Source: JAHWKS01 sp964458385
GTDB taxonomy: Bacteria; Planctomycetota; Planctomycetia; Pirellulales; Pirellulaceae
Reading direction: 5' to 3'
Length of the DNA: 64,000 nt
Assembly: GCA_964458385.1 (NCBI GenBank)
Contig: CAYWIS010000003.1
Coordinates: 18,612 to 82,611 of the forward strand
A program made the position numbers and the translations under genes. The notes below the pieces were generated by a model that worked only from the letters and a program-made list of their open reading frames with translations, searched no databases and was not told the DNA's origin. Below are positions 1-8,621 of this stretch, piece by piece. Numbering within the stretch: the first letter of the stretch is position 1; every line of letters begins with the position of its first letter.

Positions 1-1815
1 CAGCACCCCTGGGTGGAGCGAGTCGCGTGGGAGGGTCTAGCTGCGTTGCCTGCCTTAACCGACGCATCGCTAACGGCTGATTGGGACGACGTACACGACC
101 ATGTTCATCGTCGCGTCCGCGCCGCGGCGATTCTCGCCGGGGCCCGCTTGAGTGAGTCGGGATGGGCCAAGGCCGAAGCAACGGATCGATCACTTCCTGT
201 GAAACTCGCCGGGCTGTGGGTCCGGCACTACCGAGGCCAACTTCAAGCGGCGGACTTTACGACGGCCTTGGAAATGCTCCGGCAAACCGACACCCCAGAA
301 CAGTTACTGGAGATCGTGCGACTGTTGCAAATCGTATTGGGCGACGTCCGTGTCGAACCGACGAAGCCCGGCGTGTATGCAGGTTATCAACGTAATGAAA
401 CACCAGGGGCTGTACCGCCCGAACAACTGCAGTCCGCCATGCAACGGTTAGCCGTAATTTTCCCCTCGGGTAATGAGCCGCTCGACCGAGAAATCGCCCG
501 GTTGGCAGGCATGCTGCAAATCACGTCGTCGGAAATCCTCGCAGACTTAGCGGCCAAGTGGACGCCGGAGAGTCGCGTGGAGGACGACATTCATTATCTT
601 ATCGTGCTCTCGCGGATTCCCGGCAAGCGCAGCGTAGGGGTCACCCGGCGCACGGCCGCCGCACTAGCGCGTTTGCATCACAAGATGCAGCAAGGGAACT
701 TCTACGCTAGTCGTTTTTGGCCCGAGCGTGTGGGCGAGACATTTGCCGAATTGCTCCGCCGCGATCCTGCGTTGGCGGACACGTTCGTTAGCGATCCGGC
801 CTTGGAGTTGCCTGCTCAAAGCATCCTAGCGCTGCAACTTCCATTGGTGCAGCAGCGACAAGCGGCACAGCGATTATTGGATCGAGCCGAAGAATGGTCG
901 GCTGACCTTGTGCGTCTAGTTGCTACGCTTCCCGCCGACGAACATCGCCCAGTGCTCCGCGCCCTATGGGACCGCGACATTGCCTTACGCGAAGCGGCCA
1001 TTGTGCCCTTAGCGGTTAACCCCCACGAAGACGACCGCGCGCGGTTTGTCGAAACGTTGCGAAGTGGCGGTCCCGATGTGGCGGCGACCGCCGCCCAGGC
1101 GCTGCTCCGCCTCAATTCTCGCGCGCGTCCCGAAGAAATAGCGACCGCCCTCACCGCGTTTCGGCAGTACATGCGCGAGCGCCAGTATCACGACACCGCG
1201 CAAGCATTGCATCAATTGCTTTCGAAGTGGACTAACCAGTCGCTGGCCGACTTGGCGACGTTGAACAAAAACCCCGTCGCAACCTATGAGGCATGGGCCG
1301 CATGGTTCACCAAGACCTACCCTCGTTACGTACACCATTTGAGCGCAGCGTCGGGTGAAGACAGCGCCGCGTTCCTCGCTCGACTGGATAACCTGGATTG
1401 GTCGCACGGCGATCAAGAGCGAGGCCGGTTAGCGTTCCAGAAGTTCTCCTGCGCGCGCTGTCACGAAGGAGCTTCTCGCTGGGGCCCTGATCTGAAGGGT
1501 GTTGGCAACCGTTTCTCTCGCCGCGATCTTTTCCTGGCCATTATCGACCCCAATCGCGATGTATCACCCGCGTACCGGGCGATGCAAGTCGTCACAAGTT
1601 CCGGTCGTGTGGTGGTTGGGCAAATCGTCTATGAGTCCCCCGAAGCCACCTTGGTGCAAACTGGTCCCGACACGACCGTGCGAATTGCTGACGACGAGAT
1701 CCAATCGATCGGCACGAGCTTGCTCTCGCCCATGCCAACGGGCCTGCTGCGAAACGCTACCGACGAAGAATTAGTCGATCTGTACGTCTACTTGCGTTCC
1801 CTGGGCAATCGTTAA
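1..1815 (+). CDS. HEAT-like repeat protein with C-terminal cytochrome c domain (5' truncated)
   Basis: The reading frame is already open at base 1, so the true start lies upstream and the GTG at 13 is probably internal. Residues about 1-450 (counted from base 13) are helical and HEAT-like, rich in short Leu/Ala repeats. A c-type heme motif C-A-R-C-H follows at residues 480-484, and then a conserved segment of about 100 residues with 'WGPDLKGVGNRFSRRD' and 'IIDPNRDVSPAY'. This is the C-terminal module of planctomycete 'membrane-bound dehydrogenase/heme-binding' proteins, which usually also carry an N-terminal propeller; here that part would be off the window. The role is probably periplasmic electron transfer coupled to sugar or alcohol oxidation, inferred from family context only. 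The next gene is convergent. Confidence 0.8.
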   Translation, partial: QHPWVERVAWEGLAALPALTDASLTADWDDVHDHVHRRVRAAAILAGARLSESGWAKAEATDRSLPVKLAGLWVRHYRGQLQAADFTTALEMLRQTDTPEQLLEIVRLLQIVLGDVRVEPTKPGVYAGYQRNETPGAVPPEQLQSAMQRLAVIFPSGNEPLDREIARLAGMLQITSSEILADLAAKWTPESRVEDDIHYLIVLSRIPGKRSVGVTRRTAAALARLHHKMQQGNFYASRFWPERVGETFAELLRRDPALADTFVSDPALELPAQSILALQLPLVQQRQAAQRLLDRAEEWSADLVRLVATLPADEHRPVLRALWDRDIALREAAIVPLAVNPHEDDRARFVETLRSGGPDVAATAAQALLRLNSRARPEEIATALTAFRQYMRERQYHDTAQALHQLLSKWTNQSLADLATLNKNPVATYEAWAAWFTKTYPRYVHHLSAASGEDSAAFLARLDNLDWSHGDQERGRLAFQKFSCARCHEGASRWGPDLKGVGNRFSRRDLFLAIIDPNRDVSPAYRAMQVVTSSGRVVVGQIVYESPEATLVQTGPDTTVRIADDEIQSIGTSLLSPMPTGLLRNATDEELVDLYVYLRSLGNR

Positions 1816-1921
1816 GGCAGCGAAAGGCTGGCAGGCTGCAGCCTCGGCGCCATTGCGTCATCCCAATTTCGCTGCGCTACCAGCGTTTAAGGTGGGACGC
1901 TTCGTGCGTTCACTCTGCGGG

Positions 1922-3472
1922 TTACTCGGCGCTTTGGATCGACTCGTGGGCGTGCGTAATTCGTGCATCCTGTTGGCGCGCAAAGTCCTGTACCGCACGC
2001 AGCAAGTCCGGGTCGCGGATTTCATCGATCAAAGGCATCAACTCTCGGTGCTTCGCAGCAGCGTTTGGCATGTCGCCCTTGTGAAGATAATAGGCCAATT
2101 GGCCCGCCAGACCGAAAGCTCGGAAATGCCGTTCGGTTTCCGGGAGATTCGCCAACTCGTTGAAAACTTGCAACGCCGCATTCCAGTTGCCGTCTTCCAT
2201 ATAGATCTTGGCAAGACTGCGCTTGGCCAAGTTCACATAATATTCATCCTGCGGGAAGTATTCCTCGACGCTCCGATATGCCGAAGCTGTATGCACCGAA
2301 CGAGCATAAAGCCACTGAAGTTGCGCTGTGGCCGATTTGGGCACCGGCGGCAACGAAGCCGGGTCATACTCGAGCAGGCTCGGCGGGCGCAAAGTCCAAG
2401 CCGCCGCGGCGCCGCCGATGAACGCAACAACCGCCGCGATTAAGGCATACCCCAGAAGACTCGGCCGTTGGGTTGTGGTGCGGGCCGAAGTCTTCATCAA
2501 GGCATCCAGGCGCTGGGTGGCTTCGCTTCGGGCGGTCGAGAACGAAGCCCAATCATTGGAGGCCCAATCATCTAATGACTCCGACCATTCCGCGTCACTC
2601 CCTTCCAGTCGCAAATCACGCAAGTCGCGCAAGATTTCGCTCGCCGACTGGTAACGATCCTGAGGAGACTTGGCCAACATCTTATGAACAATGCGGCAAA
2701 GCCCTTCAGGTAAGTCGGGCCGCAGGTTTTCCAGGCGGTCGGGGGCCTTTTTCAGATGCTGCACCGCTACCGCCAGCGGGCTTTCGGCGTCGAACGGCGG
2801 CCGGCCAGCGAGCATGTGGTAACAGGTAACTCCAAACGAGTAGATGTCGCTACGTGGGTCAACTTCCCCTCCCTCGACCTGTTCAGGGCTCATATACAGG
2901 GGCGTACCCATCGTCATGCCCGCCTGCGTCAACTCAAGCGACTGGTTCGACGCGCGTGCCAGCCCGAAATCGGCCACCTTCACTTCGCCGCCAGGAGCGA
3001 TCAAGATGTTCTCAGGCTTGATGTCGCGGTGCACGATTCCCCGTTGCCCGGCGCGGTGCAGCGCTGACGCAACTTGCCGCATAATGTTGACCGCCGACGC
3101 GGTCGAAAGGGGGCCTTTGCGCAGCAAAAGTTGCTTAAGGTTCTGCCCAGCAACGTACTCCTGTGCGATGAAGTGTACCTTGTCGATACAGCCGACTTCG
3201 TGGATCTGCACGATATTAGCGTGCACCAACGAGGCCGCAGACTGGGCCTCATGATAGAAGCGGCGAAGATACGCAGGATCATCGGCTAAGGCCGGTAGCA
3301 ACACTTTCAGCGCCACTTGTCGGCGCAGCGATAACTGTTCCGCCAAATACACCTCGGCCATGCCGCCGCGACCCAAGCGGCGGAGGAACTGATAATCCCC
3401 CAAGCGGCGGCCCGAGAGGTCAAGCCCCGGGGCGGCGCGGGTTATGTCCGACGCAGGCGGACTTCCACTCAT
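1922..3472 (-). CDS. Membrane-anchored Ser/Thr protein kinase with C-terminal TPR-like region
   Basis: A complete Hanks-type kinase domain covers about residues 25-285 (516 aa counted from 3472). It has a Gly-rich loop GRGGMAEV (34-41), VALK lysine 56, the HRDIKPEN catalytic loop (148-155, Asp150), DFG at 168-170 and a Ser-Pro-Glu in place of Ala-Pro-Glu. A single membrane helix lies at about 339-360. Beyond it are about 150 residues of paired helices resembling TPRs, which would sit outside the membrane as a sensing or binding region. I chose the ATG at 3472 because AGGAG lies 5 nt upstream; an ATG 33 nt earlier has no such site. All catalytic residues are present, so activity is expected. 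The ligand and substrates are unknown. Confidence 0.9.
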   Translation of the reverse strand: MSGSPPASDITRAAPGLDLSGRRLGDYQFLRRLGRGGMAEVYLAEQLSLRRQVALKVLLPALADDPAYLRRFYHEAQSAASLVHANIVQIHEVGCIDKVHFIAQEYVAGQNLKQLLLRKGPLSTASAVNIMRQVASALHRAGQRGIVHRDIKPENILIAPGGEVKVADFGLARASNQSLELTQAGMTMGTPLYMSPEQVEGGEVDPRSDIYSFGVTCYHMLAGRPPFDAESPLAVAVQHLKKAPDRLENLRPDLPEGLCRIVHKMLAKSPQDRYQSASEILRDLRDLRLEGSDAEWSESLDDWASNDWASFSTARSEATQRLDALMKTSARTTTQRPSLLGYALIAAVVAFIGGAAAAWTLRPPSLLEYDPASLPPVPKSATAQLQWLYARSVHTASAYRSVEEYFPQDEYYVNLAKRSLAKIYMEDGNWNAALQVFNELANLPETERHFRAFGLAGQLAYYLHKGDMPNAAAKHRELMPLIDEIRDPDLLRAVQDFARQQDARITHAHESIQSAE

Positions 3473-3845
3473 AGCGGCTCCTGCTGGCGTACCGATGGCG
3501 AGCATTCCTGCTCAGCTTTCCAGTATGGAGCGAGCCGCCGCATTTGACAACGCTGCGAATCGGCCAGACGGCCTTTTTCCGAAACCGCAGACGGCAAGTC
3601 GCGACTGCCGGCGCTTCAGCGAGAAGAAACACGTTCCAAGCCGTCAATTGCGGTGTCCAGCCAGAAATCCGATACCGCCTTGACCGACAAAGCCACGAGC
3701 AGAAATTGCACACTGTCACGTAGACAACCACAAACAAGCGTTATCCCCACGAGGCGCCGAGACGGGCAATCTCACTGGGGACGGACCGCTTGGGAGCAAC
3801 TTGCTTGGCGCCGCGAGGTGTCGACAGAGTGCGCACCGCGGGGGG
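3473..3845. other. Intergenic gap with no recognised gene
   Basis: About 370 bases between the stop of the lipoprotein gene and the start of the kinase gene, both read on the minus strand. Short open frames exist on both strands, but none has a recognisable protein pattern. I found no convincing promoter, terminator or RNA gene apart from the kinase ribosome-binding site at the left edge. Confidence 0.5.
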
Positions 3846-5495
3846 CTAGGGCACGATCGTAAAGCGAATCGAGGCTTGGCCAAACCGCCGGCCTTTAAGA
3901 TCTTCGACGGTCAGTTGCAAGGTGTACGGCCCCGGTGCGATGCGTTTGGGCATATACATGCGGAAGGGCACAAAGTAGTCGCGGCGACGATTACGACATA
4001 GCTCCTTTTCAGCCGGGAAGACATGTTCGGCAACACGTTGTCCAGCGGCGTCAAAGATCTGATAACTCCCCTGCATCTCGGTTTCAAAGCCGTCCGGGCG
4101 AGCCTCAGTTACGAAGTTTTCTATCTCGGCGTATAGCAGTACTTCCTGATTTGGGCGGAATTCGTAAGGCGAGAACTCCGTATAGCTGCCAAAGTTAAAC
4201 ACCTGCGTACAAAACGCGAGGTTACGTACATCCAGGCCGCTTACCGACGCAAGATGGTACAGACCTTGATTCAGTTCGCGCAACGCTAAACGAGCACGGC
4301 GGTCGGGAAGCGGCGCCCCCTGCTCATCCAGGAACACCCCCAGGCCGTGAAGCTGGTGCTTCCAGAACTCTTGCTCGGCAGGCGAAAACGCTTCGACGCC
4401 ACGCACCGCGTCTGCATGACGCTGAGCAGCCAGATACAAAAGCCGCAAATACGCCTCTTTTCGGGCTCGTTCTTGTTGTCCTTGTCCAAAGGTGCGAGGT
4501 AACTCGGGAGGCGAAGACGATGCGGCCTCCGATTGACGTGCTTCGGCGAGTTCACCCTCTAATGCGGCAATCGCCAAGTTCAGGTGCTCGCGCCAATTAA
4601 GCGGCTCGGAGGCCGCTTTTGTCGCGCTCGCGGGTTGTGCGACGATTGTGCCCGGCGGTGTTGAATCCGACGACGAGGGCGACGTTTCGGAAGGCGCGGC
4701 GTTGTCGGCAGGAGCGGCTGATGCCTGCTGGTCAGCCGAAGGCTTGGCGTCGGCCGGCGTGCTCGAGTCGGCGAGTGTCTCGGCCGCCGGAGACGATTCT
4801 GGTTTGGTTTCCGCCTGCGGCGGAGGCTCAGATTTTGCCGCAGGTTCTGCCTGAGGCTTTGTCTCTGCCGGAGGTGATGGAGGTTCAGGCTGCGCCGCGG
4901 CTGGTTGCGGGGGAGGCGGGCTTTCCGCCGTCGCCGGCGCCGCTTGGGGAATCGCCGGTTGCTGACTCCGCTCGCGCTCCCGCTGCATCGCCTGATACGT
5001 CTTGTAGTTCAACACCGCTTGTAGCTGGATCGCGACCAACGGCCAATCGTTATCAGGCGTACTGCGGACAATCTTCTCCCAGCGGTCGTATTCACTCGCG
5101 TCCACATCGGACCGGCTCTTGAGCTTTGCCAGCAGTTCCTCTTTCGTGGGCGCCGCGGCAGGAGAAAGCTGCACGTCGGCTGTTGTCGTGAACTCAGAAG
5201 GCGGCGTTGGCGGTTCTTCGTTAGTAACGGGGGGTATTCGGGTAGGGGCCAGTACATTGAACAATCCCCAACCCGACGGTTTAGCCGCCTCGTGGTGTTC
5301 CGCCGGAGTTGCGTTCTGACTTACGGCACTCGTCGCTGGAGAGGCACTGGGGATTGAAGCGGGCGCCTTCGCCTCGGTCTGCGATGCGGGACGGCCCAAT
5401 CCTGCAATACCCGAGGAGGATCCAAACTGCGCACAACCACATAGTCCGGCAGCGCCGGCAAGAAGCATCCAAGCTAGTGGAGTGACTACGCGCAT
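3846..5495 (-). CDS. Pro/Ala-rich lipoprotein, conserved planctomycete type, function unknown
   Basis: The product begins with a short basic and hydrophobic stretch ending in a lipobox-like Leu-Cys-Gly-Cys (about residues 18-21), so it should be an exported lipoprotein. A long low-complexity region rich in Pro, Ala, Glu and Ser (about 150-300) acts as a spacer. It is followed by a helical region and a conserved C-terminal beta-rich domain of about 120 residues ('FGSYTEFSPYEFRPNQEV' to the end), which looks like a carbohydrate-binding or Ig-like fold. The ATG at 5495 places the signal peptide directly at the N-terminus; a GTG at 5516 is the alternative. AAGGA lies only 2 nt before the ATG, so the start is uncertain. 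No enzymatic motif is visible. Confidence 0.7.
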   Translation of the reverse strand: MRVVTPLAWMLLAGAAGLCGCAQFGSSSGIAGLGRPASQTEAKAPASIPSASPATSAVSQNATPAEHHEAAKPSGWGLFNVLAPTRIPPVTNEEPPTPPSEFTTTADVQLSPAAAPTKEELLAKLKSRSDVDASEYDRWEKIVRSTPDNDWPLVAIQLQAVLNYKTYQAMQRERERSQQPAIPQAAPATAESPPPPQPAAAQPEPPSPPAETKPQAEPAAKSEPPPQAETKPESSPAAETLADSSTPADAKPSADQQASAAPADNAAPSETSPSSSDSTPPGTIVAQPASATKAASEPLNWREHLNLAIAALEGELAEARQSEAASSSPPELPRTFGQGQQERARKEAYLRLLYLAAQRHADAVRGVEAFSPAEQEFWKHQLHGLGVFLDEQGAPLPDRRARLALRELNQGLYHLASVSGLDVRNLAFCTQVFNFGSYTEFSPYEFRPNQEVLLYAEIENFVTEARPDGFETEMQGSYQIFDAAGQRVAEHVFPAEKELCRNRRRDYFVPFRMYMPKRIAPGPYTLQLTVEDLKGRRFGQASIRFTIVP

Positions 5496-5580
5496 CGTCC
5501 TTGATGATCGAACCACCTATGTGAATTCGGGCCGCGAAGGATAATCATGGCCAGGCGATAGAGCAAGACCGATTGCTTTT

Positions 5581-5589
5581 TGGTACAAT
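5581..5589 (+). promoter_or_regulatory. Candidate extended -10 promoter for the PSCyt1/DUF1549 gene
   Basis: TGGTACAAT reads as an extended -10 (TGn-TACAAT), about 105 bases before the ATG at 5696, in the divergent gap after the lipoprotein gene. No good -35 hexamer is visible 17 bases upstream, so this rests on the -10 alone. Confidence 0.3.
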
Positions 5590-5695
5590 CGCTTAGTCCT
5601 TTGGCGTCCTACCGTGATCGCTAAGGGACGTCTCCAAACTACCTTCCGGTGCACGCTTCGCGTGTTGCCGTTCCTTCCTTCCGATCCCGCCTGGC

Positions 5696-8563
5696 ATGAA
5701 AGTTTCCAACCTTTGCCGTCGCGGCGTCATGGTGAGCGTTACCGTATGGCTGGTGTGTGTCGCCACGCGCATTGTTGCCGCAGACGCGATATCGCCTGAG
5801 CAGGAAAAGTTCTTCGAAGAAAAAGTCCGGCCTGTGTTGGCCAACCGTTGCTACGAATGCCACGGCCCCAAGAAGCAGGAGAGCGGTCTGCGACTTGATT
5901 TCCGGGACGGAGTGCTCAAGGGAGGCGACAGTGGAACTCCTGCCGCCGTTCCCGGCAAACCCGACGAAAGCCTTCTAGTGGCGGCGGTACGCGGTACGGG
6001 CGATTACGAGATGCCGCCCAAAGGCAAACTCTCGCCCGAAGAGATCGACGTTCTTGCTAAGTGGGTGGAAATGGGTCTGCCTTGGCCGGCCTCGGATGCA
6101 GCGCCTGTCATCAAGAGCTTAGATGAACAAATCCAGGAAGTGCGGACCACACACTGGTCGTTTCAACCCATCCGGCGTCCTCCTGTACCCCAGGTGCAGG
6201 ACCGTGATTGGCCCAATACGCCACTCGACAACTACGTACTCGCCAAACTGGAAGCAGCGGGACTGACTCCTTCGCCCGAAGCCGATCGGCGCACGCTCAT
6301 CCGGCGGCTCTCATTCGACCTTACCGGGCTGCCGCCCACACCGGAACAAGTCGACGAGTTCCTGGCCGACAACGGACCTGACGCCTACGCTCGGCTGGTC
6401 GACCGCTTGTTAGCGTCGCCACACTACGGCGAGCGGTGGGGCCGTCACTGGCTCGACGTGGCCCGCTACGCCGATACTCGCGGGTACGCATTCGCACAGG
6501 AACGAAGATACCCGTACGCCTACACGTACCGTGATTATGTGATTCAGTCGCTTAACGACGATCTTCCCTTTGACCGCTTTGTTTGCGAGCAATTAGCCGC
6601 TGACCTGCTTCCGCCGGAAGAAGGCAATCGGCCGCTAGCAGCGATGGGCTTTCTCACCGTTGGCCGCAAATTCAATAACCGTCACGACGACTTGGACGAC
6701 CAAATTGACGTCGTCGGACGGGGATTGTTGGGTTTAACGGTGGCCTGCGCCCGCTGTCACGACCACAAATACGATCCGATTCCCGCGGCCGATTATTACT
6801 CGCTTTATGGGGTATTCGCCAGTTCGCGTGAGCCCGAAGAACTACCGCTATTAGGCGATCCCGCGCAAGCGGCCGGTTACGAGGCCTTTATGGCCGAGTT
6901 AAACAAACGACGCCAGGCGCTAGAGGATTACGAAAACGAAGTACGCGTTCAGATCCAGCAAGTGGCCCGTGAAAAGGCCACGGATTATCTGGCCCGTGCA
7001 GCCGAACTGCCCGAGTCGTCGCTTGAGGCGTTGCCGTTGATCTCGCTCAAGAAGGATGAACTGAAACCCCGGTTGCTTGAACGCTGGCGCCAATATCTCA
7101 GACGGCATAGCCAACCCGATCATCCCGTGTTCGGCCCGTGGTCCCTGCTGTTGCAGTTGCCCGACGACAATTTCGCTGCTCAAGCGGCCGATGTCGTAGC
7201 GAAACTCACCGAGAAGCCCGAGGGTCTGGAAACGGGACAACTCAACCCCCGCGTCAAGGCGGTCTTCCTGGCTGAATCGCTGTCGGCCAAATCCGATGTC
7301 GTGCGAGTCTACGGTCAACTGCTCGCCGAAGCGATGGAGCAATGGAAGCAAGCGGGCGGCGACCAGTCGGCCCAAGAGAAACTCTCGCCCGAGTGGCGGC
7401 AAGTGGCTGCGGTTCTGACCGCTGACGACGCTCCTACGACCATCTCACGCGGCGATGTGCGTGGCTTAATGGACCGTGCACAGCGGAATCGGCAGCGTGA
7501 GTTGGAAAAGCAAATCGAAACATTTCAGGCCAATTCGCCCAATGCGCCGCCACGCGCGATGGTGCTGGCGGAAAATGACCAACCTCATAATCCGCGAATC
7601 TTCCTTCGTGGCGACGCTGCTCGGCCGGGCGATCCGGTTCCGCGGCAGTTTCTAGCCGTGCTGGAAGGCGCCGAGCGAAAGCCCTTTGTCCAAGGCAGTG
7701 GCCGTTTGGAATTAGCTCAAAAGATTGTGTCTGACGATAACCCCCTTACTGCCCGAGTCATCGTCAACCGCATCTGGATGCATCACTTTGGTCAACCGTT
7801 GGTCGATACGCCAAGCGATTTCGGCGTGCGCACCGCTAAGCCGGTACAAGCAGACGTTTTGGATTACCTGGCCGCCCTTCTGCGCGAAAGCGGCTGGTCC
7901 CTTAAAACACTGCACCGTGAAATCGTACTATCGGCCACCTACCGTCAAAGCTCAACCAGAGTGGATAGCCAAACCGGCGGTTCGGAATTGGCGACCAGCG
8001 TTTCAACGTCACCACCGGATCCACGGACTATTGACCCCGAAAATCGCTTGCTCTGGCGCATGAACCGCCGCCGGTTGGAGTTCGAGCCCTTGCGCGATTC
8101 ACTGCTATTTGTGGCGGGACGGCTGGATACCACCATGGGCGGCCGACCGGCCGATCTGATCGAAGCGCCGTTCAGTCGGCGGCGAGCGGTTTACGGCTTT
8201 ATCGATCGGCAGGACTTGCCGAACTTGCTGCGGGTGTTCGATTTTGCCAGCCCCGACCAGAGCGCTGCAAATCGGCCCCAAACCACGGTGCCGCAACAAG
8301 CGTTGTTCCTGATGAACTCGCCTTTTGTGATCGAGCAAGCGCAAGCCCTCGCGGCGCGCCCCGAAGTCGCTTCGGCCGCAACGGACGCCGAGAAGATCGC
8401 GGCCCTGTACCGCATCGTCTTCGCCCGTTCCCCCAGTGACGCGGAACAACAGGTCGCCTTGGATTTCGTGCAATCAACGCAAGCCGGATCCACGCCGCTG
8501 TCAACTCGGGAGCAGTTAGCGCAACTTCTGCTCCTGACAAACGAGTTCACCTTCGTTGACTAG
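5696..8563 (+). CDS. PSCyt1-DUF1549-DUF1553 cytochrome c-like protein
   Basis: 955 residues with a signal peptide (about 1-29). The planctomycete cytochrome C domain PSCyt1 carries C-Y-E-C-H at 52-56. DUF1549 (PSCyt2) follows from about 145, starting 'THWSFQP' and including 'FDLTGLPPTP' and 'ERWGRHWLDVARYADT', with a second C-A-R-C-H at 351-355. DUF1553 (PSD1) occupies the C-terminal third, including 'LTARVIVNRIWMHHFG' and 'SATYRQSS'. The family is exported and very abundant in planctomycetes, often paired with DUF1501; here no DUF1501 partner is adjacent. Its biochemical activity has not been established as far as I know, and electron transfer during breakdown of complex substrates is inference. 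It is a paralogue of the two proteins at 40600-43608 and 45298-48550. Confidence 0.93.
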   Translation: MKVSNLCRRGVMVSVTVWLVCVATRIVAADAISPEQEKFFEEKVRPVLANRCYECHGPKKQESGLRLDFRDGVLKGGDSGTPAAVPGKPDESLLVAAVRGTGDYEMPPKGKLSPEEIDVLAKWVEMGLPWPASDAAPVIKSLDEQIQEVRTTHWSFQPIRRPPVPQVQDRDWPNTPLDNYVLAKLEAAGLTPSPEADRRTLIRRLSFDLTGLPPTPEQVDEFLADNGPDAYARLVDRLLASPHYGERWGRHWLDVARYADTRGYAFAQERRYPYAYTYRDYVIQSLNDDLPFDRFVCEQLAADLLPPEEGNRPLAAMGFLTVGRKFNNRHDDLDDQIDVVGRGLLGLTVACARCHDHKYDPIPAADYYSLYGVFASSREPEELPLLGDPAQAAGYEAFMAELNKRRQALEDYENEVRVQIQQVAREKATDYLARAAELPESSLEALPLISLKKDELKPRLLERWRQYLRRHSQPDHPVFGPWSLLLQLPDDNFAAQAADVVAKLTEKPEGLETGQLNPRVKAVFLAESLSAKSDVVRVYGQLLAEAMEQWKQAGGDQSAQEKLSPEWRQVAAVLTADDAPTTISRGDVRGLMDRAQRNRQRELEKQIETFQANSPNAPPRAMVLAENDQPHNPRIFLRGDAARPGDPVPRQFLAVLEGAERKPFVQGSGRLELAQKIVSDDNPLTARVIVNRIWMHHFGQPLVDTPSDFGVRTAKPVQADVLDYLAALLRESGWSLKTLHREIVLSATYRQSSTRVDSQTGGSELATSVSTSPPDPRTIDPENRLLWRMNRRRLEFEPLRDSLLFVAGRLDTTMGGRPADLIEAPFSRRRAVYGFIDRQDLPNLLRVFDFASPDQSAANRPQTTVPQQALFLMNSPFVIEQAQALAARPEVASAATDAEKIAALYRIVFARSPSDAEQQVALDFVQSTQAGSTPLSTREQLAQLLLLTNEFTFVD

Positions 8564-8621
8564 CTCCTGCAGTCGTAGGCGTGTAAGGAAGCGCGCCTTG
8601 TTGTCGAAAAGTATCGTGTGA

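Noticed and set aside
1817..1875. 9-bp inverted repeat (GCAGCGAAA/TTTCGCTGC) with a 41-nt loop holding GGCTGCAGCC
   Set aside because: Long loop and no T tract; could be a terminator between convergent genes, but the support is too weak to annotate.
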